64,000 bases of DNA, from positions 1-64,000 of the forward strand of contig URKY01000003.1 in NCBI GenBank assembly GCA_900548465.1. Direction: 5' to 3'. Position 1 is the stretch's first letter; the number at the start of each line of letters is the position of its first letter. Positions 21,030 through 29,024 of this stretch are shown here, piece by piece. A program made the translations under genes and the position numbers. Source of the stretch: an uncultured Eubacterium sp. (GTDB lineage: Bacteria > Bacillota > Clostridia > Lachnospirales > Lachnospiraceae). The notes below the pieces were generated by a model. That model was not told the DNA's origin, made no database searches, and saw only the letters and a program-made list of their open reading frames with translations.

Positions 21030-21500
21030 CTAGAAATTAAAAGGTAATTCTGAATTATCAATGTTATCAGGAATATTCATAAATCCATCATTTGAACTTG
21101 GAACATTACCGGTAACATTTGCACTTGCTGGTTCATCTGGCATTGGCATTGAATTATTGATATTTCTTTCTGATGCAGCTTTACTTTCAGCAAATTCCTG
21201 ATTTTCTACTACAACATCTGTTGTATAAACAGTTCTACCTTCCTTGTCCTGATAACTTCCTGTCTGAATACGACCTTCTGCTACTATTTTTGTTCCCCGA
21301 TGGAAATATTTTTCTGCAAACTCGCCACTTCTTCCAAATGCTACGCATCTGATAAAATCCGCCGTCTGCTCTCCGTCTCTCTTAAATCTTCTGTCTACTG
21401 CCAATGTATACCTTGCAATAGCCATTTGATTACCATTTGATGTTGTATAACTTATATCCGGGTCTTTAGTTAATCTGCCCATTAATATTACTTTATTCAT
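21030..21500 (-). CDS. ssb: Single-stranded DNA-binding protein
   Basis: A 156-residue protein with the OB-fold start MNKVILMGRLTKDPDISYTT and a middle of FIRCVAFGRSGEFAEKYFHR. A flexible linker ends in NIDNSELPFNF, close to the acidic SSB tail that binds partner proteins. Confidence 0.95.
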   Translation of the reverse strand: MNKVILMGRLTKDPDISYTTSNGNQMAIARYTLAVDRRFKRDGEQTADFIRCVAFGRSGEFAEKYFHRGTKIVAEGRIQTGSYQDKEGRTVYTTDVVVENQEFAESKAASERNINNSMPMPDEPASANVTGNVPSSNDGFMNIPDNIDNSELPFNF

Positions 21501-21503
21501 AAC

Positions 21504-22121
21504 CTACCTCCTTGTTGGGTTAAGTAAAACTCTCATTATCGTTTCGCCCGATTCTTCTGGTGAACAAAACAGGAATTTAACACCATATTTTGCTTCCATT
21601 GTTTGCATTGCTCGGGCTAACGTTCTGCCACTTGTTGGTGGTAATTTGGCTAATTTTACATTTTTAGCCTTTCCTCTTTCTTTAAGTTGTTTGATTTTGT
21701 CATATTTTGCTCTTCGTGGATTATCCCATTCAATCAAATCATCAAAATTGTAAACATTGTCTCTGTTTTCAACAAGAATTATCAACTTGACATTATTGTT
21801 TTGAGCCAAAATACACTCGTCTCTAAATCGCCCATGAGATTTTCCACATATATTTCCGATAATCTCCTGAATGTCTTTTTTCGTGTCAACGCAAATATTA
21901 TAAGTTCCTAAAAAGTCCATTTTTTTTATGCTTATTCCTCTTGCGATTTTTCTGTTGACGACATCGGCGATTTTATGATTTGCTAAAACATAATCACCTA
22001 CCGGAAGAGGAAATCTTCTATAAGCTATTTGATGATTACTCCACCAGGCATGCTTTATAAGATGCTCACCTTCTTTTTGTCCGGTATCTTCCACGACAAT
22101 AAATTTAGGATTTTCCAACAC
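21504..22121 (-). CDS. ERCC4-type (PD-(D/E)XK) nuclease
   Basis: The 205-residue protein contains the ERCC4/XPF-like nuclease core: FPLPVGDYVLANHKIADVV, then VDTKKDIQEI in the place of the catalytic D...K motif, and ECILAQNNNVKLIILVEN. It probably cuts branched DNA during phage replication or recombination. It starts at TTG with AAAGGAG upstream, inside the end of the Avd-like gene, so its translation is coupled to that gene. Confidence 0.72.
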   Translation of the reverse strand: MLENPKFIVVEDTGQKEGEHLIKHAWWSNHQIAYRRFPLPVGDYVLANHKIADVVNRKIARGISIKKMDFLGTYNICVDTKKDIQEIIGNICGKSHGRFRDECILAQNNNVKLIILVENRDNVYNFDDLIEWDNPRRAKYDKIKQLKERGKAKNVKLAKLPPTSGRTLARAMQTMEAKYGVKFLFCSPEESGETIMRVLLNPTRR

Positions 22122-22380
22122 TTTCTCCTTTCATTAAATTTTCAACATAATATGTTATCGCCTTTGTTTGAATTGCTATTCTCTGTGTTGGGTATAAGTT
22201 TTTATTAATCCCATTTGCTTCTATTAATGCATTGTATATATCCATTGCTTTAATGTTCATTTTGTCTACTAAAGAATGTCTATATTTTTTAGGGAATTTC
22301 TTACAATTTCCACTTTTGATTAAGGTATGATGCATTAATTCTTTTGCTTTCTTTATTACTATTAAATCTTGGCTAACCAT
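22105..22380 (-). CDS. Avd-like four-helix-bundle protein (DGR accessory), short version
   Basis: The sequence KELMHHTLIKSGNCKKFPKK, YRHSLVDKMNIKAMDIYNAL and IEAN follows the pattern of accessory variability determinants (Avd), the barrel proteins that assist the reverse transcriptase of diversity-generating retroelements. At 91 residues it lacks most of helix 4 (usual length about 110-130). Its AAGGAG ribosome site overlaps the stop codon of the variable lectin-like gene just upstream, the target-avd order of known DGRs. No reverse transcriptase follows. It may act with a reverse transcriptase encoded elsewhere, be a relic, or be an unrelated helical protein. Confidence 0.55.
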   Translation of the reverse strand: MVSQDLIVIKKAKELMHHTLIKSGNCKKFPKKYRHSLVDKMNIKAMDIYNALIEANGINKNLYPTQRIAIQTKAITYYVENLMKGESVGKS

Positions 22381-22391
22381 TTCACTTCTCC

Positions 22392-22955
22392 TTAAGATTC
22401 AAAGATTGAAGATTTAAGATACAAAACCGGACGCACGCCGCGATTGCTGCAGTAACAGTAGTTGCTAAGATCACCGGACGGCGAAACAACTTCAATCCAG
22501 CGGTCATCATTGTTACATTTAGTTGAATCCGGAGAACATAACCACCAATAGTCACCCTGATTTGGTATTAAATGTCTATATTTACGATATTCGTCAATTG
22601 TCAGGAGTGAAATCACATCAGCTGTAGTTCCATATTCAGTCTGTCCATCTAATGAGATTAAATCTCTGTCAAAACTACAAATATTTTCCTGCCCAATTTG
22701 ATCTTCGATTTTGGGTAATACTTCGTCATGCAAATAAATTCTTAATGAGCAGTCTGTCCAATAGTTGTCGCTTCCAAAAGTTCTATCTCCCAAATTATCT
22801 AAACACCAAACTAACGTTTTATCTCCAAACTTATCCAAAACTTTCCACGTTTTTCCTGCAAGTTCAAATGTGTCACCAATTTCCTTGTTTCCTAATTTAA
22901 CTTCCTTAAAAATTTTCTTTTCCAATCTCTCAATTCTTTCTTCTAAAGTTCTCAT
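22392..22955 (-). CDS. DUF6273/lectin-like variable protein A (putative DGR target)
   Basis: A 187-residue protein: a short coiled coil (about 1-22, ERIERLEKKI) followed by a DUF6273-type domain with the characteristic end WWLCSP...VVSPSG...GVRPVLYL. The end resembles the variable face of C-type-lectin folds. Its last 33 codons are nearly identical in DNA to those of 28301-29014 except at scattered positions in one 34-nt stretch. It is coupled to the Avd-like gene. The location in the replication block and the lack of a signal peptide make the site of display unclear. Confidence 0.7.
   Translation of the reverse strand: MRTLEERIERLEKKIFKEVKLGNKEIGDTFELAGKTWKVLDKFGDKTLVWCLDNLGDRTFGSDNYWTDCSLRIYLHDEVLPKIEDQIGQENICSFDRDLISLDGQTEYGTTADVISLLTIDEYRKYRHLIPNQGDYWWLCSPDSTKCNNDDRWIEVVSPSGDLSNYCYCSNRGVRPVLYLKSSIFES
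22440..22473 (-). other. Putative DGR variable region A
   Basis: Coding-strand codons here (encoding GDLSNYCYCSNRG) differ from the copy at 28367-28400 at 11 positions. Ten have A in one copy; the eleventh is C/T. All third positions and both flanks (GTTTCGCCGTCCGG and GGCGTGCGTCC) are identical. Confidence 0.65.
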
Positions 22956-22965
22956 TTTATACCTC

Positions 22966-23655
22966 CTAAAATTTAATTAAACTCATATCTACTTCTAATC
23001 CTTTAAATGCACAACATACGTCTGCCTGCGTGTGTTCTTTAACCTTTTTTACTAATTCTGACATAGGATATGGAAATGCTCCCATATGTACTAGAATTAC
23101 GTTCTTAAGGCTTTCCGTTTCGTTATTTTTGATAAAATCAATGCAAGTGTCAATATTGCAATGTCCCAATACTTTATGACGATAATTAGGTAAATCTTTG
23201 TCAGCTTCGTCATAATTGCACTCAATAATTAAATGATTTATTTTTAATTTTTTGAAATTGTACTTGCAGTATTCAAAATCTGTCATATACAGTATTTTCT
23301 GCTGCTCAACATTAATCAAATAACCACATATAGTGATTTTTTCGTCCGATGTCATGTCGTAATGTGGTAAATCGAAACTTTGTACATCGAAACTTCCAAA
23401 ACTTCTTTTTTGCCTTAAATTTTCGCTCTCATAAGGTTGCCAAACATTAAATGCTGACATATCTTTAAGTGCTAACGTGTGGTCTTTGTGAGCGTGACTT
23501 ATAATCACGCCCTTGACCTTTGCTACGTTATAATTCAAACCTGCTACAATTTCTTTTTTTGGAACGCCCGCATCAACAATTAATGCTTCATTTTCCGTTT
23601 CTAAAATGTAGCAATTTCCGGAACTTCCTGTTGCTAAACATTTAAATTTCAACAT
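22966..23655 (-). CDS. Metallo-beta-lactamase-fold hydrolase (YycJ-like)
   Basis: The 229-residue protein begins LATGSSGNCYILETENEALI and has the metal motif HAHKDH (residues about 54-59), followed by distal His/Asp (LPHYD, MTDFEY, LGHCN). This is the MBL fold; the short YycJ-like group includes exonucleases. Between SSB/ERCC4 and RecT genes, a nuclease role in phage recombination is plausible but not shown. Confidence 0.8.
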   Translation of the reverse strand: MLKFKCLATGSSGNCYILETENEALIVDAGVPKKEIVAGLNYNVAKVKGVIISHAHKDHTLALKDMSAFNVWQPYESENLRQKRSFGSFDVQSFDLPHYDMTSDEKITICGYLINVEQQKILYMTDFEYCKYNFKKLKINHLIIECNYDEADKDLPNYRHKVLGHCNIDTCIDFIKNNETESLKNVILVHMGAFPYPMSELVKKVKEHTQADVCCAFKGLEVDMSLIKF

Positions 23656-23656
23656 A

Positions 23657-24619
23657 TTACTTAATTAAATTCGATATATCTAATATTGAATTACTTCCTC
23701 CGTATACCTTTGGCATTTCACCATTCCATTTATTAAGTGCGTTCTGCTGTAAAACATTCTTTGATAATGATTTATTTAAAATCTTGTTTGCTTTTGCCTG
23801 TGCGTCAGCTTTTATTTTTATTGCGTCAGCTTCACCTTGCGCGTTAGTCTTATTAACCTGCGCATCAGCATTAGCCTTTTCAATGGATTTTTTATTTTCA
23901 ATCTGCTGTTTCTCATAATCCATTTGAGCCTGCTGCTTCTTTGCGATTTTATCGTTATAGTCTTTGTCAAAAGTTGCATTGTTAATAACGACCTTATTTA
24001 TTGAGACAATATCTTCACCATACTTTTCATCAAGTGATTTCTGGATATTTTCTTGTGCGATTGGCTCAATTTTGTTTCGATTAGTAACATCTACAGGTGA
24101 TAACGTTTTTGCTGATGATTTTATAGCTGATGAAACTAAATCTTCACTTACAAGATTATCTTCATAATCACTAATGTTGGCAGCAATCCACGCTGATTTT
24201 TTAGGATTTATCCTATAAGTTATTGTGATTTTAGAGAAGAACACTTCGTTTCTCTCACTTGTTTCTGATGAAATTTTTGTATCTTCAAATTTTATATCCT
24301 GCTGTTTGTTATTTACCTTTTCTATCTTGTCAACAAAAGGTATTTTTAGATTAAAGCCATTATGTAATGTTGTTTTGCTAATCTGCCCAAATCTATTTCT
24401 TATTCCGGTATACCCTGTTGGTATTATTTTGAAACTGAAAGAAAAAATGATAATACAAATTCCTACTATCAGCATGACAGTCGCACTCTTCTTTTTTACA
24501 AACTCCTCACTTTCAGAGTGATTTTCATTTTCAAACATTTCTTTTCTTACAGGATTTAATCCCGCCCCTACAACTGCCGCAACAATTCCTAAAAATAAAC
24601 AAATGATATTTAATAACAT
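23657..24619 (-). CDS. SPFH/prohibitin-family membrane protein
   Basis: A 320-residue protein with two N-terminal membrane helices (about 1-20 and 47-65), a band-7/SPFH domain (IPTGYTGIRNRFGQI...GFNLKIPFVDKIEKV) and a long Ala/Lys/Gln coiled coil (about 225-290). Such proteins form membrane microdomains or cages. Finding one inside an early recombination block is unusual. It may shield phage complexes or counter membrane proteases or defences; the role is unknown. Confidence 0.82.
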   Translation of the reverse strand: MLLNIICLFLGIVAAVVGAGLNPVRKEMFENENHSESEEFVKKKSATVMLIVGICIIIFSFSFKIIPTGYTGIRNRFGQISKTTLHNGFNLKIPFVDKIEKVNNKQQDIKFEDTKISSETSERNEVFFSKITITYRINPKKSAWIAANISDYEDNLVSEDLVSSAIKSSAKTLSPVDVTNRNKIEPIAQENIQKSLDEKYGEDIVSINKVVINNATFDKDYNDKIAKKQQAQMDYEKQQIENKKSIEKANADAQVNKTNAQGEADAIKIKADAQAKANKILNKSLSKNVLQQNALNKWNGEMPKVYGGSNSILDISNLIK

Positions 24620-24631
24620 TTTTAATTCCTC

Positions 24632-25384
24632 CTATATTTCCTTAAATTCTTCCGTGTTTGCATTTTCTGCAACATCCGCTTTAGCAATTTCCTCCGGGTC
24701 AGTTTCAATTGCCATGACTTCTTCATAAATTTTGAACTGTTCATCATTATCAAAATTGAAATCCAAATGTTTGCATAAACGTCTTAACACGACTTTTTTG
24801 TACATTTCACTTGTAAAATCTTTCCAAGCACCTTTGTTAGCATTTTTGCTTTTCTCTCTGGCTTTATTTAATTCGTCAATGTTCATTACTTCGACCATTT
24901 TTCCGCCATCTTTAAATAAGCAAACTGCAAATGCTCCAATAATAGGTGCTTTGTTAAACATTTTCGGTGTAAAATCAACCGTATGTTGACCGTCTTTAAT
25001 GTATCTTGTTAACACATCGCCTTCTCTTACTACTTCTGCGTATATGTCTACAATTGGTCTTGTTGCATGTCTTTTATGAAATTTAATTTCACCTTTGTAG
25101 TCCGTCTGGAAATTAAGAATTTTTCCATAAGGAATTAAATAACACTCGTGCATAAAGAAATCCAATCCTAAAATTGCACCTTTAACAAGTCCAACAACAA
25201 CCTGTGTATCTCCATATTCAAGCAGCTCTGGTTTATCATTTAATAAAGCAACACAATTTTGAGTAAACCTTGCTTTGTTAAAGTGTTGTGGTAATGCTTT
25301 TTCCTGCGCAATTAATTCAGTTCCAATACGTTTGTACCAGGCATCATTAAATTGCTTTTTTGTTATCTGCGTTCTTTCAGCCAT
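24632..25384 (-). CDS. recT: RecT-family single-strand annealing protein
   Basis: The 250-residue protein has the RecT signature QNCVALLNDKPELLEYGDTQ and LDFFMHECYLIPYGKILNFQ, plus VYAEVV-type core and the KMVEVMNIDELNKAREKSKN segment. It anneals complementary strands in phage recombination. It overlaps by 8 nt the Rad50-like ATPase gene, which replaces the usual RecE/exonuclease partner. Confidence 0.93.
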   Translation of the reverse strand: MAERTQITKKQFNDAWYKRIGTELIAQEKALPQHFNKARFTQNCVALLNDKPELLEYGDTQVVVGLVKGAILGLDFFMHECYLIPYGKILNFQTDYKGEIKFHKRHATRPIVDIYAEVVREGDVLTRYIKDGQHTVDFTPKMFNKAPIIGAFAVCLFKDGGKMVEVMNIDELNKAREKSKNANKGAWKDFTSEMYKKVVLRRLCKHLDFNFDNDEQFKIYEEVMAIETDPEEIAKADVAENANTEEFKEI

Positions 25385-27290
25385 TTGATACCTCCTTGAT
25401 TTCTAAAGTCTTATCATCTGTCTTTTTCATCATTATCAACTGTCCGTCTACTTTTGGTATTCTCCATTCGTCAAGACTTTCAATATTGTCAATGAAAATC
25501 GGTGCGTGCAAATCATATGCTTTCTGGAATGCCTGACATAAATCAACGTCAGCCAAGATTTTAAAACCAACGTTTAGGTTTGCATCATATGATGTTCCAT
25601 TAACTAACAACTCGCATACATCTTCAAATGCATTTTTATCCTTGATTAATGGCTTAAATAATTTGAATTTAATGATATTGAAATGGCTGTTAACTGGCTC
25701 TGTTAATAACTCAATTCGTTCCTTGTTGAAATCTTCAAGAAGTTTTTTCTTTTTCTCCTCATTAGCAATCTTCTGTTCAACATCCATCGCTTCTTGCTGT
25801 AATTCTTCAATTCTTTCATCAAAGTTTTGATTTTCGGCAACTGCAATTTGGTTGGATATTGTAATTAATTCAGAATTAAGGTTAGAAATTTCTTTGTCAA
25901 ATTCGGAGGCATCAAATCTTTTAACCTTACTCTGTTTTTCTTCCAAATCATTAATTTCTTTCTGAATTTTCAGCCATTCAGGAGTTGATTTTGCGTCGAT
26001 AAGTTCAATTCTACCAACATTATCTAAGGCATTTTTCAATTCCTTTTTATCAACGCATTTTTCAGCTATTTTCTTGTTGTAATCATCAATCTGTTGTTTG
26101 GTTTGCTCGTTAACCTGCTTAAGTGCCACACCTTTATTGTTGATTGACTTAATTTTCGCCTGCTTATTGCTCTCGAAAGTTTCTTTAATAACACTTATCT
26201 GTTCTGTTGGCAATTCCTGTTTACACGTTGGGCAAATGGTATTTTTTTTATCAAACTCTTCTTTATTAATTGCAGAAATTTCATCCCTGTAATTCTGCAT
26301 TTTTTCTTCATTTTCAGTGATAATTGTTTCAGCATTACGTATATATGCTTGGATATTTGCTATTTCTGCGTCAATAGAATCTATTTTCTGCTGAATATCA
26401 CTTTTGTTACGTGCTTTTTCTTCAACCGCTTTGTTCGCTTCACGTTCAACATCGCCCTGCTTAAATTTCAATTCCATAATCTGTGATGATAAATCGCTAT
26501 ATTCAGAATTTAATGAAAGCAAATTGCTTTTCTTGTCCGTCAAATTCTTAATTTTGTTATTAATTTCTTCCTTATTTTTAATAAGTTCTGAAATATCAAC
26601 ATCATCTTTCTGATGATTTAATTCATCAATTCTTACAGGTATGGCTTTTTGTTTCTCTTTTAACCCTGCAATCGCTCTTTTTGTTGCGGAAATCAATTCA
26701 TCAACAGTTCCAACCTTTAAATCTTTAGCAATGCTTTGATACTTCTCATTATTTTCAATGATTTCACCCAAAGAAGCCCTGTTTCCAAAAAGAGACATGA
26801 TTTTCTCTCTTCTTTTAGCAGTATTCAGTTTCAAAAACGCTCTTGGATTGGTGCAAAATTTAAAATCATCAATAACAATAAACTGCTCTATAAATGCTTT
26901 GAAATCTCTTTCATTTTTAAATATGCCATTGATGTAAAACTCATTGTTGTTTCCTGACATTTTTTTCTGCTGATCTGTGCTAGATTTAGTCCATTTTTGC
27001 TTATTAATTTTTGTTAATGTAAAAACAGTTCCGTCAAATTCAACATCAAGTCCTACTTTGATTTCTACATTATCAATATCCACGCCATTCGCATCGTGCG
27101 GTCTTATTTTTCCATCTGGTGAACTTCCATCGGCTAATTGATTTGTTAAAATCCACATAATTGCATTTTGTATTGTTGACTTTCCTAGACCATTAGCACC
27201 GCAGATTAAAGCCTTATCCGGCAAATCCACATCAAGGGATTTAATTCCGCAAAAATTTTCTAATGCAATACGCTTAAATTTAATCTTCAT
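25377..27290 (-). CDS. Rad50/SbcC-like AAA ATPase
   Basis: The 637-residue protein has Walker A CGANGLGKSTIQ (near 35), long coiled coils (about 170-530) and, between them, the zinc-hook motif CPTCKQEL, as in Rad50/SbcC. A C-terminal lobe (DAPIFIDNIESLDEW-like) gives Walker B. The ATG at 27290 is preferred over a GTG at 27311 because GGGAG lies 8 nt upstream. Usually such ATPases pair with an Mre11-type nuclease; none is adjacent, so the MBL or ERCC4 protein may be the nuclease. Confidence 0.85.
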   Translation of the reverse strand: MKIKFKRIALENFCGIKSLDVDLPDKALICGANGLGKSTIQNAIMWILTNQLADGSSPDGKIRPHDANGVDIDNVEIKVGLDVEFDGTVFTLTKINKQKWTKSSTDQQKKMSGNNNEFYINGIFKNERDFKAFIEQFIVIDDFKFCTNPRAFLKLNTAKRREKIMSLFGNRASLGEIIENNEKYQSIAKDLKVGTVDELISATKRAIAGLKEKQKAIPVRIDELNHQKDDVDISELIKNKEEINNKIKNLTDKKSNLLSLNSEYSDLSSQIMELKFKQGDVEREANKAVEEKARNKSDIQQKIDSIDAEIANIQAYIRNAETIITENEEKMQNYRDEISAINKEEFDKKNTICPTCKQELPTEQISVIKETFESNKQAKIKSINNKGVALKQVNEQTKQQIDDYNKKIAEKCVDKKELKNALDNVGRIELIDAKSTPEWLKIQKEINDLEEKQSKVKRFDASEFDKEISNLNSELITISNQIAVAENQNFDERIEELQQEAMDVEQKIANEEKKKKLLEDFNKERIELLTEPVNSHFNIIKFKLFKPLIKDKNAFEDVCELLVNGTSYDANLNVGFKILADVDLCQAFQKAYDLHAPIFIDNIESLDEWRIPKVDGQLIMMKKTDDKTLEIKEVSNG

Positions 27291-27546
27291 CCTTTTTTTC
27301 TCCCTTCTCACTTTGAGCTTTCTGGAATAAAAGAGAAGTAAAGATATTTGTTGCTGCAGCTGCCAATTTTAATCCAAAATCTTTATTATTTGCCCCTAAA
27401 AGAGACAGTGCTATTCTAAATTCCTCATAGTTTCTTGCATCTAATGCCATTTGAAAAAAAAGATTATCCTTAAACTCTTCCCAAAAATCATTTAGTGAAT
27501 AATTATGCACATCAATATTTTTCAAAAGTTTCTCATTTAACTTCAT
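27280..27546 (-). CDS. Hypothetical phage protein
   Basis: An 88-residue helical protein (MKLNEKLLKNIDVHNYSLND), no domain recognised. It overlaps the Rad50-like start by 11 nt. Confidence 0.6.
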   Translation of the reverse strand: MKLNEKLLKNIDVHNYSLNDFWEEFKDNLFFQMALDARNYEEFRIALSLLGANNKDFGLKLAAAATNIFTSLLFQKAQSEKGEKKDED

Positions 27547-27748
27547 TGCTTTCTCCTTTCCATCTTCTTAATGCCCCTATAGACATTTTGTATGCACCAA
27601 CTGAAACAAATCCAATTGTCATAATTGATGCAAGTGTTAACTGCAGCACATTTCCATTCCAAATTTTTGTAATAATGCAAATCGCATTAAAAAGTGCTCC
27701 AATTAATGTTGACTGCCATGCTATTACATCTTTAACCTTAATTCTCAT
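27533..27748 (-). CDS. Small two-TM membrane protein
   Basis: The start at 27748 (MRIKVKDVIAW) has the strong site GGAGGTGTG. The 71 residues form two hydrophobic helices (about 12-28 and 36-54) and a basic tail (GALRRWKGESNEVK). Function unknown. Confidence 0.6.
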   Translation of the reverse strand: MRIKVKDVIAWQSTLIGALFNAICIITKIWNGNVLQLTLASIMTIGFVSVGAYKMSIGALRRWKGESNEVK

Positions 27749-27752
27749 ATTT

Positions 27753-28058
27753 TCACACCTCCAAATCTTCAATATTTACTTCACCCATATATCCTGAATA
27801 CTCTAATCCGTGCGTGTACTTAAGAATTGTCATTAAGCAGACATCTACAGATGTTGCCGTTACATTTATTAAAGTATTTCCTACAATTAGTACTTCTTTT
27901 GCATATGATGTATCTTTATTATTAGTTGTTTTGATTTTGCTAATATCAATATCATCACAACAAAAATACTTGACCTCTGGAATATTAGGAAATGCTTCTT
28001 TCAAATGCTCCAGCCTTTCTAAAAATCTATGTTGTTCTTTAATCGTTTTCATTGTCAC
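27753..28058 (-). CDS. Hypothetical phage protein
   Basis: A 101-residue mixed alpha/beta protein with a Cys pair (KYFCCDDIDISK), not recognised. It overlaps the upstream HTH gene by 20 nt. Confidence 0.55.
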   Translation of the reverse strand: MTMKTIKEQHRFLERLEHLKEAFPNIPEVKYFCCDDIDISKIKTTNNKDTSYAKEVLIVGNTLINVTATSVDVCLMTILKYTHGLEYSGYMGEVNIEDLEV

Positions 28059-28296
28059 TATCCTTTCTTATCAAAGTGTACTTACAATACTTTGTCTGTT
28101 CGCCATAACGATTTTTGCACTTTATGTACGTTGATTTAATTGCGACACCTGATTGCCTTAATTCAGATATTCTGGCACCAATGTTCATTATTCCAAGGTC
28201 TTGCATTGCCTGTATTCTTGTTATTGAGCCAAAATCTTGCAAATATTGAAGTACTCTTTCGACTTGCGTCGGTCTTGTATTATTCTCCATAGGCAT
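28039..28296 (-). CDS. Winged-helix DNA-binding protein
   Basis: The 85 residues contain RVLQYLQDFGSITRIQAMQD and LGIMNIGARISELRQSGVAI, a winged-helix pattern common to small phage HTH proteins. A regulator or replication accessory role is likely. It lies just downstream of variable protein B. Confidence 0.75.
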   Translation of the reverse strand: MPMENNTRPTQVERVLQYLQDFGSITRIQAMQDLGIMNIGARISELRQSGVAIKSTYIKCKNRYGEQTKYCKYTLIRKDSDNEND

Positions 28297-28300
28297 TCTC

Positions 28301-29014
28301 CTAAACCTCTACTTCTGTTTTAGATACAAAGATTGAAGAATCAAGATACAAAAATGGACGCACGCCGTAAAAGCTGTAGCAACTGCAGTCGCGAAGACCA
28401 CCGGACGGCGAAACAATACATGCGCTGTATTTATAACCTCTGCCATCAGTTCCCCAAGGTGTCATTAACCAATAGTAATCATCCAGATTTTCGTTAACAG
28501 TCAAGTCACCAAAACGTCTAAATTCTTCAAATGTCATTGGTCTAATTGATTTAACAATATTAATTTTCTTAGTTTCATCAACTAATGGTGCATCTTCTAT
28601 TTCTACACAAACAATTGCATCTTCGCCCAATTCTTTTTCGATGTACGGCTTTACATTTTCTTCAATATAAGTCTCAATTTTTGAACCTATATAATTAGCA
28701 GAATTATCACTAAACCTAACAGACTTATTTTCCCAATTGTCCCAAGCAAGTACGCCCACGCATCCTGCGAGTTTCTCCATAACTCTAAATCTCTTATCGC
28801 CAATTAAGAAAAAGTCTCCGACATTCAACTTTTCTATCTCAACACTGTTTGTGCTTGGGAAAATCACCTGCTGTTTAGCGTCATGGTCTAATTTTGTAAT
28901 TGCTATTCTGTCTGCAGTAATATTTACATCTACTTCGACATCGCAATTTTTCTTTAGATAATCAGCTACCGGCTGACACAATTTTCTTAATTTTTGAGTT
29001 TTTTTAATATCCAT
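28301..29014 (-). CDS. DUF6273/lectin-like variable protein B (putative DGR target)
   Basis: A 237-residue paralogue of 22392-22955. Residues about 60-235 align with it along the DUF6273 domain (VGDFFLIGDKRFRVMEKLAG, then YYWLMTP...IVSPSG...GVRPFLYL). The N-termini and most of the DNA are divergent, yet the last part is nearly identical in nucleotides. It lies between the antirepressor and an HTH gene. No signal peptide is visible. Confidence 0.7.
   Translation of the reverse strand: MDIKKTQKLRKLCQPVADYLKKNCDVEVDVNITADRIAITKLDHDAKQQVIFPSTNSVEIEKLNVGDFFLIGDKRFRVMEKLAGCVGVLAWDNWENKSVRFSDNSANYIGSKIETYIEENVKPYIEKELGEDAIVCVEIEDAPLVDETKKINIVKSIRPMTFEEFRRFGDLTVNENLDDYYWLMTPWGTDGRGYKYSACIVSPSGGLRDCSCYSFYGVRPFLYLDSSIFVSKTEVEV
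28367..28400 (-). other. Putative DGR variable region B
   Basis: This segment encodes GGLRDCSCYSFYG and aligns without gaps to 22440-22473, with 11 nucleotide differences, all changing amino acids. The inferred shared template would encode an Asn/Tyr-rich stretch, as DGR templates do. Confidence 0.65.
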
Positions 29015-29024
29015 TTACTACCTC

